From Enhydrobacter aerosaccus (lineage in GTDB: Bacteria; Pseudomonadota; Alphaproteobacteria; Reyranellales; Reyranellaceae): a DNA stretch of 64,000 nt. This document shows, piece after piece, positions 7,872 to 16,324 of this stretch. Where the stretch lies: contig NZ_FUWJ01000001.1 in the NCBI RefSeq assembly GCF_900167455.1, forward strand, positions 1,240,001-1,304,000. Reading direction: 5' to 3'. The stretch's first letter is position 1, and the number at the start of each line of letters is the position of its first letter. Made by a program: the position numbers and the translations under genes. The notes beneath the pieces were generated by a model. That model did not search any database, was not told the origin of the DNA, and was given only the letters and a program-made list of their open reading frames with translations.

Positions 7872-8734
7872 TGTGCAAACTCCAGGTCCATCTCGCCGCA
7901 CAGCACGCCGTTCTTGTCGGCGGCCCAGATCTTGAGCTTGCTGTCCTTCTGCGCCTCGCCGCGCACGTCGATCAGATCGCCGACCCACAGGGGATGGACG
8001 AGCCGGGCGGTGTAGCCGGTGAGCGTGCCCTGGGCATGCTTCAAGGCCGCATCGACCATGAGATGCATGGACAGACCGCCATTGGAGACCAGCGCGGGAT
8101 ACCCTTCCTCGGTGCGGGTATAGTCGCTGTCGTAGTGGATGCGGTGGGCGTTCCAGGTCAGCGACGAATAGCGAAAGTTGAGGGCATTGGTAAGCGGCGT
8201 CACTTCGTTCCAGGCATGATCGGCGCGCGCCTTGGTCGGTACGGTGGCCGTCGTCTTCTGGCCGGGCGGGACGGCCGGCCGGTAGATGGCGTCGAAGTCG
8301 TCGATGGCGACGGTCTTGCCGGCTTGCTCGTAGCTGTGACGCATCGTCAGCACGAAGATATCGCCCGAACGGCCGGTCTTGGGGACGATGTCGACCACTT
8401 CGGCTTTCTTCACGGCGGGAATGCCGGCCTGCAGCCGTGCCTTGATCTTCACGCGACGGCCTGCCCCCATGCGACGCGGCATCGGAATAGGGGGGAGTAC
8501 GATTCCCTTCTTGGCGTGGCCGTCGGGCCCAATGTCGCTCTGTCTAACGGTTTCGACGCCGATCAGGGTAAACCAGTGCGGTGGCAATTCGCTGCCTTGC
8601 CGGAATTTGTCGGGATCGAGATTGAAGGTGCCGGCGGCGCGGCGCACGGCCATCAGGCCGACATCGTCTTCCGTCGCTCGCACGCGCCCGATCCAGGGGC
8701 GCAGCTCCACCATCGCATCATCCATCCAGCTCAT
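7868..8734 (-). CDS. HTD2/MaoC-like enoyl-CoA hydratase (3-methylfumaryl-CoA or mesaconyl-C4-CoA hydratase-like)
   Basis: A 288-residue double hot-dog protein of the FAS1-like dehydratase/HTD2 group. An N-terminal hot-dog half contains LPPHWFTLIG and IPMPRRMGAGRRVK. The C-terminal half has LTNALNFRYSSLTWNAHRIH, where the Asn-x-His-x-Ile-His region is the catalytic hydratase-2 element, and YPALVSNGGLSM. Such enzymes hydrate 3-methylfumaryl-CoA or mesaconyl-C4-CoA and often sit with class III CoA transferases, as here. AAAGGGGAAC precedes ATG at 8734; an upstream TTG extension lacks support. The exact substrate is inferred from family and neighbour only. Confidence 0.8.
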   Translation of the reverse strand: MSWMDDAMVELRPWIGRVRATEDDVGLMAVRRAAGTFNLDPDKFRQGSELPPHWFTLIGVETVRQSDIGPDGHAKKGIVLPPIPMPRRMGAGRRVKIKARLQAGIPAVKKAEVVDIVPKTGRSGDIFVLTMRHSYEQAGKTVAIDDFDAIYRPAVPPGQKTTATVPTKARADHAWNEVTPLTNALNFRYSSLTWNAHRIHYDSDYTRTEEGYPALVSNGGLSMHLMVDAALKHAQGTLTGYTARLVHPLWVGDLIDVRGEAQKDSKLKIWAADKNGVLCGEMDLEFAQ

Positions 8735-8900
8735 GACAGGTTCCCCTTTGAGGGCCTCGAATTGCGGGCCCGCATCCTCCAACAAAAAAGGGAACTGCAA
8801 CAGTCGGCCCTTCCATGATCCGAAAGGCGAGATCAGCGCTCGACCCGTTGACGTCTTTCACATCGAGATGCGTGCCGGAGCGGGACTCCGCAGCAGGACT

Positions 8901-9746
8901 TCATCGAGCCAGGAAGTCGACGATGAGGGCGATGGTGTCGTTCGGATTTTCCTCCATCAGCCAATGCCCCGAGGCCGGCACGATGGCTTCCGTGACATTG
9001 TTCGCTGCGGCGCGCATCACCACGGCCATGGTGGCGCCGAACGACTTCTCGCCGCCGACGGCCAGCACCGGCATCGGCAACTTGCCTTTGGCCAACAGCG
9101 CCTTGTTGTCGTTGGCATCCTGATCGAATGCCTTGAACTGCTCCATGCCGGCATGAATGGCGCCCGGCATCGCGTAGATCTTGGCGTAGTATTCGCGCGA
9201 GGCTTCGGCAAACTTGCTGGGATCGGCGGAAAACTCGTTCCAGAAGCGGTCGAGATAGATCCGCTCGCGGCCGGCGACGAGACGTTCGGCGTCGGGGCCG
9301 TAGAACGAGAAGTGCCACAAGGCGTGGCTTCGGATGATCTCGTCCCACGGGCCGATCCCCGGCAGCGGGGCGTCCATGATCACGAACCTGGAGATCCGTT
9401 CGGGATAGAGGGCGGCAAGGGCGTAGCCCACCATGTTGCCGATATCGTGGGTGACGAGGTCGGCGCGCTCGATCTTCAGGGCGTCGAGTACGCCCGCGAT
9501 GTCGACGGCCTGGGTCTTCTTGTCATATCCGCCGGCCGGTCGTGCCGAATGTCCCATGCCGCGAAGATCGGGGGCGATCACAGTCCGCGTGGCTGCGAGT
9601 TTGGCTGCCAGCGGCGCCCACATCTCGCCGGTCTCACCGAAGCCGTGCAGCAACAGGAGCGCTGGACCTTGACCGCCGATCCGGACGTGCAGGGTCGTGC
9701 CGTTGGTTGCGATTTCCTGCGTTGCCGCAGGCCAGTTTTGGGACAT
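8901..9746 (-). CDS. Alpha/beta hydrolase with Asp nucleophile (epoxide hydrolase / haloacetate dehalogenase-like)
   Basis: Alpha/beta-hydrolase fold enzyme of 281 residues. The oxyanion-hole motif LLLHGFGET is at about residues 31-39, and GHSARP follows. The nucleophile elbow reads VTHDIGNMVG with Asp101, not Ser, which places it with epoxide hydrolases and haloalkane or fluoroacetate dehalogenases. The catalytic His261 is in ASGHWLMEENP, and a helical cap lies between. AGGAGAGACA precedes the ATG at 9746. It is on the same strand as the HTD2-type hydratase, 166 bases downstream, so it may start the same catabolic transcript. The substrate is unknown. Confidence 0.85.
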   Translation of the reverse strand: MSQNWPAATQEIATNGTTLHVRIGGQGPALLLLHGFGETGEMWAPLAAKLAATRTVIAPDLRGMGHSARPAGGYDKKTQAVDIAGVLDALKIERADLVTHDIGNMVGYALAALYPERISRFVIMDAPLPGIGPWDEIIRSHALWHFSFYGPDAERLVAGRERIYLDRFWNEFSADPSKFAEASREYYAKIYAMPGAIHAGMEQFKAFDQDANDNKALLAKGKLPMPVLAVGGEKSFGATMAVVMRAAANNVTEAIVPASGHWLMEENPNDTIALIVDFLAR

Positions 9747-9894
9747 GGACTGTCTCTCCTGCGGTTCCTGACAGGCATCCTAACGGAATGGCGCGCGCTC
9801 CAGTAGCGAACAATGTTGGAGCTGCTTGGTCGTCTGCATGGAACGGGACACGCGAGCGGTCAGACAGCGGGGCCTTCTTGTTGGCAGCTACAAC

Positions 9895-9921
9895 AAAAAG
9901 GCCGCCCATGGGGCGGCCTTT
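9895..9921 (-). terminator. Rho-independent terminator of glnA
   Basis: An 11-base perfect stem (AAAGGCCGCCC at 9897-9907 with GGGCGGCCTTT at 9911-9921) closes a 3-base loop. Read on the minus strand it is followed by CTTTTTGTTG. It lies 21 bases beyond the glnA stop codon. Confidence 0.9.
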
Positions 9922-9942
9922 CCGTTGTTCCGAGCGGGTTGC

Positions 9943-11349
9943 TCAGATCGAGTAGTACATCTTGTACTCGACCGGCGCCGGCTGGTGTTCCCAGTTGTAG
10001 ACCTCTTCCCACTTGAGCTCCATGTAGGCGTCGATCTGGTCGTCGGTGAACACGCCGCCCTTGGTGAGGAAGCTGCGATCCGCGTCGAGGGCATTGAGCG
10101 CCTCGCGCAGCGAGCCAGCCACGGTCGGAACCTTCGACAGCTCCTCCGGCGGCAGGTCGTACAGGTTCTTGTCCATCGGATCGCCCGGATGGATCTTGTT
10201 CTGGATGCCGTCGATGCCGGCCATCAGCATCGCCGCGAAGGCGAGGTACGGATTGGCCGACGGGTCGGGGAAGCGCACTTCCACGCGCTTGCCCTTGGGC
10301 GAGGACGCGTAGGGGATGCGGCACGAGGCCGAGCGGTTGCGCGAGGAGTAGGCCAGCAGCACCGGCGCCTCGAAGCCCGGGATGACGCGCTTGTAGGAGT
10401 TGGTGCTGGCGTTGCAGAAGGCGTTCAGCGCCTTGGCATGCTTGATGATGCCGCCGATGTAGTAGAGCGCCGTCTCGGAGAGATCGGCATAGCCAGAACC
10501 GGCGAACAGCGGCTTGCCGTCCTTCCAGATCGACTGGTGGGTGTGCATGCCCGAGCCGTTGTCGCCATAGAGCGGCTTCGGCATGAAGGTCAGCGACTTG
10601 CCGTAGCTGTGGGCGACGTTGTGCAGGGTGTACTTGTACTTCTGCACGTTGTCGGCCGTCTTCACCAGCGTGTCGAACTTGAAGCCGAGTTCGTTCTGGC
10701 TCGGCGCGACCTCGTGGTGATGGATCTCCATCGTGAGGCCCATCTCGGTCGCCACCGACATCATCTCGGCGCGCAGGTCGTTCATCGAATCGACCGGCTG
10801 GACCGGGAAGTAACCGCCCTTGACGCCGGGGCGATGGCCCATGTTGCCGCCCTCGAACTCGGCGCCCGTGTTCCAGGGCGATTCGCTCGAGTTGACCTTG
10901 TAGAAGCTGCCCGACATCTGCACGTCGAAGCGGACGTCGTCGAACACGAAGAATTCGAGCTCCGGACCGAACACGGCGGTATCGCCCACGCTCGACGACT
11001 TGAGGAAGGCCTCGGCGCGCTTGGCGGTGGAGCGCGGGCAACGCGCATAGAGCTGGCCGGTTGAGGGCTCGACGACGTCGCAATTGACGATCAGGGTCGT
11101 CTGCGCCGTGAACGGATCGAGCACCGCCGTGGAGGTATCCGGCATCAGGATCATGTCGGACTCGTTGATCGCCTTCCAGCCGGCGATCGAGGAGCCGTCA
11201 AACATAACGCCGTCGACGAACGTGCCTTCGTCGGTGGCAGAGGCCATGCGGGCCGTGTGCTGCCACTTGCCGCGCGGATCAGTGAAACGGAAGTCCACGA
11301 ACTTCACGTCCTTTTCCTTGATCATCGCGAGAACTTGCTTGGCATCCAT
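9943..11349 (-). CDS. glnA: Type I glutamine synthetase
   Basis: ATP-dependent ligation of ammonia to glutamate, the entry point of nitrogen assimilation; a cytoplasmic dodecamer. The 468 residues match the GSI-beta length. Visible motifs are [17 protein letters not shown] near the start, [10 protein letters not shown], the ATP-binding [16 protein letters not shown], and the late NLYDLPPEE with Tyr397, the adenylylation site. The frame runs 19 codons further upstream but ATG 11349 gives the conserved N-terminus [10 protein letters not shown]. It follows glnB by 53 bases, the standard alphaproteobacterial glnB-glnA operon, and ends at a strong terminator. Confidence 0.97.
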   Translation of the reverse strand: MDAKQVLAMIKEKDVKFVDFRFTDPRGKWQHTARMASATDEGTFVDGVMFDGSSIAGWKAINESDMILMPDTSTAVLDPFTAQTTLIVNCDVVEPSTGQLYARCPRSTAKRAEAFLKSSSVGDTAVFGPELEFFVFDDVRFDVQMSGSFYKVNSSESPWNTGAEFEGGNMGHRPGVKGGYFPVQPVDSMNDLRAEMMSVATEMGLTMEIHHHEVAPSQNELGFKFDTLVKTADNVQKYKYTLHNVAHSYGKSLTFMPKPLYGDNGSGMHTHQSIWKDGKPLFAGSGYADLSETALYYIGGIIKHAKALNAFCNASTNSYKRVIPGFEAPVLLAYSSRNRSASCRIPYASSPKGKRVEVRFPDPSANPYLAFAAMLMAGIDGIQNKIHPGDPMDKNLYDLPPEELSKVPTVAGSLREALNALDADRSFLTKGGVFTDDQIDAYMELKWEEVYNWEHQPAPVEYKMYYSI

Positions 11350-11402
11350 TTGTCGTTCGTCCCTTTCCTGTTGGTCGTTCTGGCCCCCCAAAGGGCCGCT
11401 TC

Positions 11403-11816
<414 letters not shown>

Positions 11817-11933
11817 TCATGCCAGAGTTTTCCACATGAGTGGCGGGTTTTCTTTCGGGATTTTCGCCCGGAAAGTGGGCTGACTGTCCAAGAAGACATC
11901 AGAAAGTTGCTCAATAGATAGACAGAGAGATCC

Positions 11934-13100
11934 ATGAAAACCGCCAATGCCATTATGTCCGGGCTTGGGACGACCGTGTTCGAGGTCATGTCTGCGCTGG
12001 CACGGGAGCACAAATCGGTGAATCTCGGGCAGGGATTTCCAGACGACAAAGGACCGGAGGAGGTGCGGCGCGCGGCGGCGGAATATCTGCTCGACGGGCA
12101 CAATCAGTATCCGCCGATGATGGGCATCCCCGAACTGCGCCAGGCCGTCGCCGAGCACGCCAAGCGATTCCAAGGACTCGATGTCGACTGGCAAAGCGAG
12201 GTTCTGGTCACCTCTGGCGCCACCGAAGCCCTGGGAGACTGTCTGTTCGGTCTCATCGAGCCGGGAGACGAGGTGGTCCTGATCGAACCGCTTTACGATT
12301 CCTATCTGCCCATCGTGCGCCGGGCCGGGGGCATCCCCAAGCTCGTCCGGCTCGAGCCGCCGACATGGCGACTGCCGCGGGAGGAACTGGCGGCGGCATT
12401 CAGCGACCGCACCAAGCTGATCCTGTTCAACACACCGATGAACCCGTGCTCGAAGGTCTTCGATCGCGACGAGCTGGAGTTCATCGCCGGGCTTTGCCTC
12501 GAGCACAATGCCTATGCCATATGCGACGAGGTCTACGAGCACATCGTCTTCGAAGGGGCTCGGCATCTTTCCCTGATGACTCTGCCGGGGATGCGGGAGC
12601 GCACCGCCCGCATCGGCTCGGCCGGCAAGAGCTTCAGCCTCACGGGCTGGAAGGTCGGCTACGTGACGGCCGCGGCCGAGATGATGAGGTCCATTGCCAA
12701 GACACACCAGTTCATGACCTTCACGACACCGCCGAATCTCCAGTGGGGAGCGGCCACCGGGCTAAGGTTGAGCGACGCCTATTTCGAGGGGCTTTCGAGC
12801 GACATGCAACGCAAGCGCGATCGGCTCGGCAAGGCTCTCGCGGAAATCGGCTTCGGTGTGCTGCCGGCGCACGGTACCTACTTCGTCACGACCGACTTCC
12901 GTCCCCTGGGCTTTAATGGAACGGACGATGATTTTTGTCGGGATATCACTGTCAATGCAGGAGTCACGGCGGTGCCCGTGAGCGCCTTCTATGACGATCC
13001 CGTTAAGGCTCCCAAACATTTTGCACGCTTCTGTTTTTGCAAGAACGACAGCACCTTAGATGCCGCAATTGACAGGCTTGGCCGGTACTTCACCCGTTAG
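11934..13100 (+). CDS. Class I/II PLP-dependent aminotransferase (methionine/kynurenine aminotransferase-like)
   Basis: Fold-type I transaminase of 388 residues. NLGQGFPDDKGPEEV, NQYPPMMGIPELRQAVA and VLVTSGATEAL are typical of the YbdL/KAT branch. LILFNTPMNPCSKVF is the Asn/Pro cofactor region, YAICDEVYEHIVF carries the Asp/Tyr pair, and Lys232 in GSAGKSFSLTGWKVGY would form the Schiff base. ARFCFCKND near the end holds the carboxylate-binding Arg. It would move amino groups from an aromatic amino acid or methionine to a 2-oxo acid. Divergent from glnB; a terminator-like hairpin follows about 80 bases after the stop. Confidence 0.88.
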   Translation: MKTANAIMSGLGTTVFEVMSALAREHKSVNLGQGFPDDKGPEEVRRAAAEYLLDGHNQYPPMMGIPELRQAVAEHAKRFQGLDVDWQSEVLVTSGATEALGDCLFGLIEPGDEVVLIEPLYDSYLPIVRRAGGIPKLVRLEPPTWRLPREELAAAFSDRTKLILFNTPMNPCSKVFDRDELEFIAGLCLEHNAYAICDEVYEHIVFEGARHLSLMTLPGMRERTARIGSAGKSFSLTGWKVGYVTAAAEMMRSIAKTHQFMTFTTPPNLQWGAATGLRLSDAYFEGLSSDMQRKRDRLGKALAEIGFGVLPAHGTYFVTTDFRPLGFNGTDDDFCRDITVNAGVTAVPVSAFYDDPVKAPKHFARFCFCKNDSTLDAAIDRLGRYFTR

Positions 13101-13182
13101 GCCGACTCTTTTCACAATTTCTTGAGGACGGCTGCGCAAGCTTGGGGCATAGTATTACTGCACTTGCATTGCCAATATCAGT

Positions 13183-13213
13183 AGCCGACTTGTCAAAGTC
13201 GGCTTTGAGTTTT
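13183..13213 (+). terminator. Rho-independent terminator or attenuator between aminotransferase and TetR pair
   Basis: A 9-base perfect stem (AGCCGACTT at 13183-13191 with AAGTCGGCT at 13196-13204) around loop GTCA is followed by TTGAGTTTT. It could end the aminotransferase transcript. Because it stops only 31 bases before the first TetR start, it could also be an attenuator in that gene's leader. Confidence 0.75.
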
Positions 13214-13244
13214 GGCGTGTGTCGTGCGCATTGTGTGCCAATTC

Positions 13245-13874
13245 ATGGATCAAATCTTGTCACTGCCTGCAAAGTCTCCTCGAATCGACGGTCGACGCCT
13301 GCGAAGCGAGCGGACCAAACAGCTCATTATCGAGGCATTTCTGTCGCTGGTCCGGGAAGATCCCAAGATGCCGACGGCAACACAGATTGCCGAGCGCGCC
13401 GGCTATTCGGTGCGATCTGTGTTCGAGCGATTTCCAGATCTCAATGCCCTGCGGATCGCCGCGACCGACTATGCCCTGGCCCAGGCTGCCGCACTGGCGC
13501 CGGCGCGGAATGTGGATGGCGATCGCATGACGCGCCTGAAGTCCCAGGTTGAGACGCGTGCCGGGACCTGTGAGCGGGGCGTTGCGTTGTGGCGCCTGCT
13601 GATGAGCATTAAAGAGGAGTCGGAGGAGCTCAAGGCGCGGGTCCGTCGCGCCCGGGGCATCACGATGGGCAGGCTCGAGCTTATGTACAAGCCCGAGCTG
13701 GCAACCTTGCCCGACACGGAAAGACGAGATGTCCTGATCGCACTCGAGGCGTTGACGGACATGGAAAGCTGGGCTCGCATGAGAGAGCATCACGGATTGC
13801 GCTTCGATGAGGCGCGCGATGTATGGATTTTCGCCATTGACCGGCTGCTGCCGCCGACGCCACCGACTGGTTGA
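13245..13874 (+). CDS. TetR-like transcriptional regulator, first of a tandem paralogous pair
   Basis: A 209-residue regulator. Residues about 14-65 form the helix-turn-helix region: DGRRLRSERTKQLIIEAFLS, then TQIAERAGYSVRSVFERFPDL. The recognition part departs from the common GVSxxTxYxHF form. The remainder is helical and ends in the Pro-rich LLPPTPPTG. It is clearly paralogous to the next gene along its whole length (shared MPTA-QIAERAGYSVRS-FERFPDL, ALEAL-D-ESWARM and AIDRLLPP). ATG 13245 is chosen over a TTG at 13212, which would fall inside the upstream terminator. Its stop codon overlaps the next start. No target gene is evident. Confidence 0.78.
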   Translation: MDQILSLPAKSPRIDGRRLRSERTKQLIIEAFLSLVREDPKMPTATQIAERAGYSVRSVFERFPDLNALRIAATDYALAQAAALAPARNVDGDRMTRLKSQVETRAGTCERGVALWRLLMSIKEESEELKARVRRARGITMGRLELMYKPELATLPDTERRDVLIALEALTDMESWARMREHHGLRFDEARDVWIFAIDRLLPPTPPTG

Positions 13875-14563
13875 TGATGCCAATGGATCGAGCGATCGTG
13901 GAACATACTCCTTCTGAAGCCGCAAACCCGAGAGCCAGCGAGGCGGAAATCAGACCGACCCGCGTGGACGGACGCCATCTGCGCAGCGAACGCACCAAGC
14001 GGCTGATCGTGGAGGCGTACATGGTCCTGGTGCGCGAGGGCGCACAGATGCCGACAGCGGTCCAGATCGCCGAGCGGGCCGGCTATTCCGTGCGGTCGAT
14101 CTTCGAGCGGTTCCCGGATCTGCATGCGCTGCGTGTCGCCGCGACCGACTATGCAATCGGCGAGGCGAAGGCAGCGGGGATGCCGCGCGATCTCGACGCG
14201 GATCGCGATACCCGAATCCGATCCCAAGTCGAGGCCCGTGCGACCGGATGCGAGCGTTGGTTGCCGCTATGGCGCGTGCTTAACGCCAATGCGAGCGATT
14301 CGGCGGAGCTCCAGCAGCGTATCAAGGTCATTCGGCAGCTCATCGTGATGCGCATCGAGGCCATGTTCAGGCCCGAGCTCTCGGCGCTGCCCGACGTCGA
14401 GAGAAAGAGGACGGTCCTCGCCCTCGAGGCGCTGATGGATTTCGAGAGCTGGGCCCGGATGAAGGAGATGTTCGGTCTGTCGCGCGAGGAAGCCTGCAAC
14501 GTCTGGATCCGCGCGATCGATCGACTTCTGCCGCCGGCGCCGCCAGCCCCGCCGATTTCTTGA
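13874..14563 (+). CDS. TetR-like transcriptional regulator, second of the tandem pair
   Basis: A 229-residue paralogue of the preceding gene. The helix-turn-helix region is VDGRHLRSERTKRLIVEA plus IAERAGYSVRSIFERFPDL, at about residues 33-90. The C-terminal half shares LALEALMDFESWARMKEMFGL and a Pro-rich end. The ATG at 13874 overlaps the stop of the first gene as TGATG, so translation is probably coupled and the two may work as a pair or heterodimer (inference). Relative to its partner it has about 20 extra N-terminal residues; a start at the third Met (13883) is also possible. The tRNA-His promoter overlaps its stop codon. Confidence 0.78.
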   Translation: MMPMDRAIVEHTPSEAANPRASEAEIRPTRVDGRHLRSERTKRLIVEAYMVLVREGAQMPTAVQIAERAGYSVRSIFERFPDLHALRVAATDYAIGEAKAAGMPRDLDADRDTRIRSQVEARATGCERWLPLWRVLNANASDSAELQQRIKVIRQLIVMRIEAMFRPELSALPDVERKRTVLALEALMDFESWARMKEMFGLSREEACNVWIRAIDRLLPPAPPAPPIS

Positions 14564-14588
14564 CGCTCCGGGCCGCTAAGCGTAGGAA
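14560..14588 (+). promoter_or_regulatory. Candidate sigma-70 promoter for tRNA-His and nnr
   Basis: TTGACG (14560-14565) and TAGGAA (14583-14588) are 17 bases apart, with the tRNA beginning about 30 bases after the -10 box. The -35 box contains the TGA stop codon of the second TetR gene. A perfect 14-base palindrome, GAAGGCGCGCCTTC (14586-14599), covers the expected start of transcription and could be an operator or a GC-rich discriminator. Confidence 0.55.
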
Positions 14589-14618
14589 GGCGCGCCTTCG
14601 TTGGAAGTGCCTGGCGGT

Positions 14619-14696
14619 GGCGGCCGTAGCTCAGTTGGTTAGAGCGCCAGATTGTGATTCTGGATGTCGCCGGTTCAAGTCCGGTCGGCCGCCCCA
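14619..14696 (+). tRNA. tRNA-His (GTG anticodon)
   Basis: Full cloverleaf. The acceptor arm is GCGGCCG (14620-14626) with CGGCCGC, the D-arm lies in AGCTCAGTTGGTTAGAGC, and the anticodon stem CCAGA/TCTGG encloses TTGTGAT with GTG at 14654-14656. The T-arm contains GGTTCAAGTCC. G at -1 (14619) and discriminator C73 (14693) are encoded, the canonical histidine identity pair. CCA is encoded at 14694-14696. The nnr start codon lies only 15 bases downstream, so the tRNA and nnr are probably on one primary transcript. Confidence 0.96.
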
Positions 14697-14708
14697 ACCG
14701 CCCATACT

Positions 14709-14744
14709 CTCATGAACGAACCACGTCTCATGAACGAACGACGT
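14709..14744 (+). repeat. Tandem 18-base repeat duplicating the nnr start site
   Basis: CTCATGAACGAACCACGT (14709-14726) is followed directly by CTCATGAACGAACGACGT (14727-14744), with one mismatch. Each copy carries an in-frame ATG followed by Asn-Glu, so either ATG (14712 or 14730) could start nnr. Confidence 0.9.
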
Positions 14745-16235
14745 CCGCTCAGAGACATTATCCCCCAAGACGACCTGGTCCTCCTGACCTGCTCGGAGAT
14801 GGCGGCCGCCGATTCGGCCGCGATTGCAGCGGGTACACCGGGGACGGAACTGATGGAGGCAGCCGGGGCTGCCGTCGCAGGTACTGTCGTCGAACGATAC
14901 CGTCGCCAGCCGGTCGTCGTCCTTTGCGGACCTGGAAACAACGGCGGGGACGGCTTCGTCGTGGCCCGGCGTCTTCATGCAGCGGGCTGGCCGGTGCGGC
15001 TTGCGCTCCTGGGATCGCTGGCCGCGCTCAAAGGAGACGCGGCGCGGGCGGCTCATCTGTGGAAAAGACCGGTCGAATCGATCTCCGCTCATCTCCTGGA
15101 TGGGCGTCCCTTGGTCATCGACGCGCTGTTCGGCGCCGGACTGACCCGTCCCGTCGAGGGAGCAGCGGCCGATATTCTGGCGCGCGTCGAGGCATTGGGC
15201 CTGCCGGTGGTGGCCGTGGATGTGCCGACCGGCCTGCATGGCGACACCGGCGCGGTGTTGGGACGTTCGATCAAGGCTGCGCTCACCGTGACCTTCTTCC
15301 GGCCCAAGCCCGGGCACTTCTCGGTCGAAGGGCGCCGGCTGTGCGGGGAGATCCGCGTCGCCGATATCGGCATCCCGGAAGCGGTGCTTGGCGGGATCCG
15401 GCCCAAATTGTGGAAGAACGATCCGCGCCTGTGGGCCACGCTGCTGCGGCGGGACGATGTCGACGACCACAAATACAAGCGTGGCCATCTCACGGTCCTT
15501 GGAGGGGCCTCTTCGACCGGTGCCGCCAGACTGGCTGCGCTGGCCGGCAGGCGAATCGGAGCGGGCCTGGTATCGATCGCGGCGCCTCGGTCGGCGCTTG
15601 CCGTTTACCAAGGCGCGGAGCCCGGCAATCTCGTGGTGGAAAGCGATGGCGACGAGGCCTTCGCACAACTGCTTGCCGACGAGCGGCGGAATGCCGTCCT
15701 GATCGGTCCTGGATCGGGGCGCAACGAGCGCACCCGCCAGGCCGCGCTGGCGGCTCTCAAGGCCGATCGGGCCACGGTGTTGGATGCCGATGCCGTTACG
15801 GTCTTCGCCGATCGTCCGTCGGCACTTTTCGATGCCGTGTCGGGGCCGGTCCTGATGACGCCTCACGCCGGCGAATTCGCCCGACTGTTCCCCGATCTCG
15901 TCGCGATGCCCAGCAAGGTCGAACGCGCCCGCGCGGCGGCTCGCCGCAGCGGCGCCACAATCCTGCTTAAGGGACCCGACACGGTCGTCGCTGCACCGGA
16001 TGGCAGGGCTATCATCAACGTCCATGCGTCGCCGGCCCTGGCGACGGCGGGCTCTGGGGATGTCCTCGCCGGCATTGCCGGTGGTCTCATGGCTCAGGGC
16101 ATGGCGCCTTTGGCGGCCGGAGCGGCCGGGGCATGGATCCACGGCGAGGCCGCGTATCGTTTTGGAAGAGCGGGAATGATTGCCGAAGACCTGATCGATT
16201 GCCTGCCGGAAGCATTAGGTGCGGCGATGAATTGA
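14712..16235 (+). CDS. nnr: Bifunctional NAD(P)H-hydrate epimerase / ADP-dependent NAD(P)H-hydrate dehydratase
   Basis: Repairs hydrated NAD(P)H in the cytoplasm. The 507 residues comprise an N-terminal YjeF_N epimerase domain (about 25-225) with VVLCGPGNNGGDGFVVARRL and VAVDVPTGLHGDTG. The C-terminal CARKD dehydratase domain (about 235-500) has RGHLTVLGGASSTGAARLA, VLIGPGSGRN, LMTPHAGEFARL, ILLKGPDTVVA and the ATAGSGDVLAGIAGGL nucleotide loop. The frame continues upstream into tRNA-His, so the real start must be at 14712 or 14730, both in an 18-base tandem repeat; no clear ribosome-binding site is seen. It commonly lies near glnB/glnA in alphaproteobacteria. Confidence 0.93.
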   Translation: MNEPRLMNERRPLRDIIPQDDLVLLTCSEMAAADSAAIAAGTPGTELMEAAGAAVAGTVVERYRRQPVVVLCGPGNNGGDGFVVARRLHAAGWPVRLALLGSLAALKGDAARAAHLWKRPVESISAHLLDGRPLVIDALFGAGLTRPVEGAAADILARVEALGLPVVAVDVPTGLHGDTGAVLGRSIKAALTVTFFRPKPGHFSVEGRRLCGEIRVADIGIPEAVLGGIRPKLWKNDPRLWATLLRRDDVDDHKYKRGHLTVLGGASSTGAARLAALAGRRIGAGLVSIAAPRSALAVYQGAEPGNLVVESDGDEAFAQLLADERRNAVLIGPGSGRNERTRQAALAALKADRATVLDADAVTVFADRPSALFDAVSGPVLMTPHAGEFARLFPDLVAMPSKVERARAAARRSGATILLKGPDTVVAAPDGRAIINVHASPALATAGSGDVLAGIAGGLMAQGMAPLAAGAAGAWIHGEAAYRFGRAGMIAEDLIDCLPEALGAAMN

Positions 16236-16260
16236 CCGCCTCGCAAGCGCGGGCTAAGAG
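16232..16260 (+). promoter_or_regulatory. Candidate sigma-70 promoter for tRNA-Leu and tig
   Basis: TTGACC (16232-16237) and TAAGAG (16255-16260) are 17 bases apart, about 65 bases before tRNA-Leu. The -35 box contains the TGA stop codon of nnr. A second possible -10 (CTAGGG near 16309-16314) lies closer to the tRNA but lacks a matching -35. Confidence 0.42.
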
Positions 16261-16324
16261 GCCCGCGACTCGGCCCTCGCGGCACCCGGCTCGCAGGCCC
16301 TGGCGTGCGCTAGGGCTCAGTCGG

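Noticed and set aside
8735..8800. A 22-residue N-terminal extension of the HTD2-type hydratase starting at TTG.
   Set aside because: The ATG at 8734 has AAAGGGG before it and begins the conserved region; the extension has no support.
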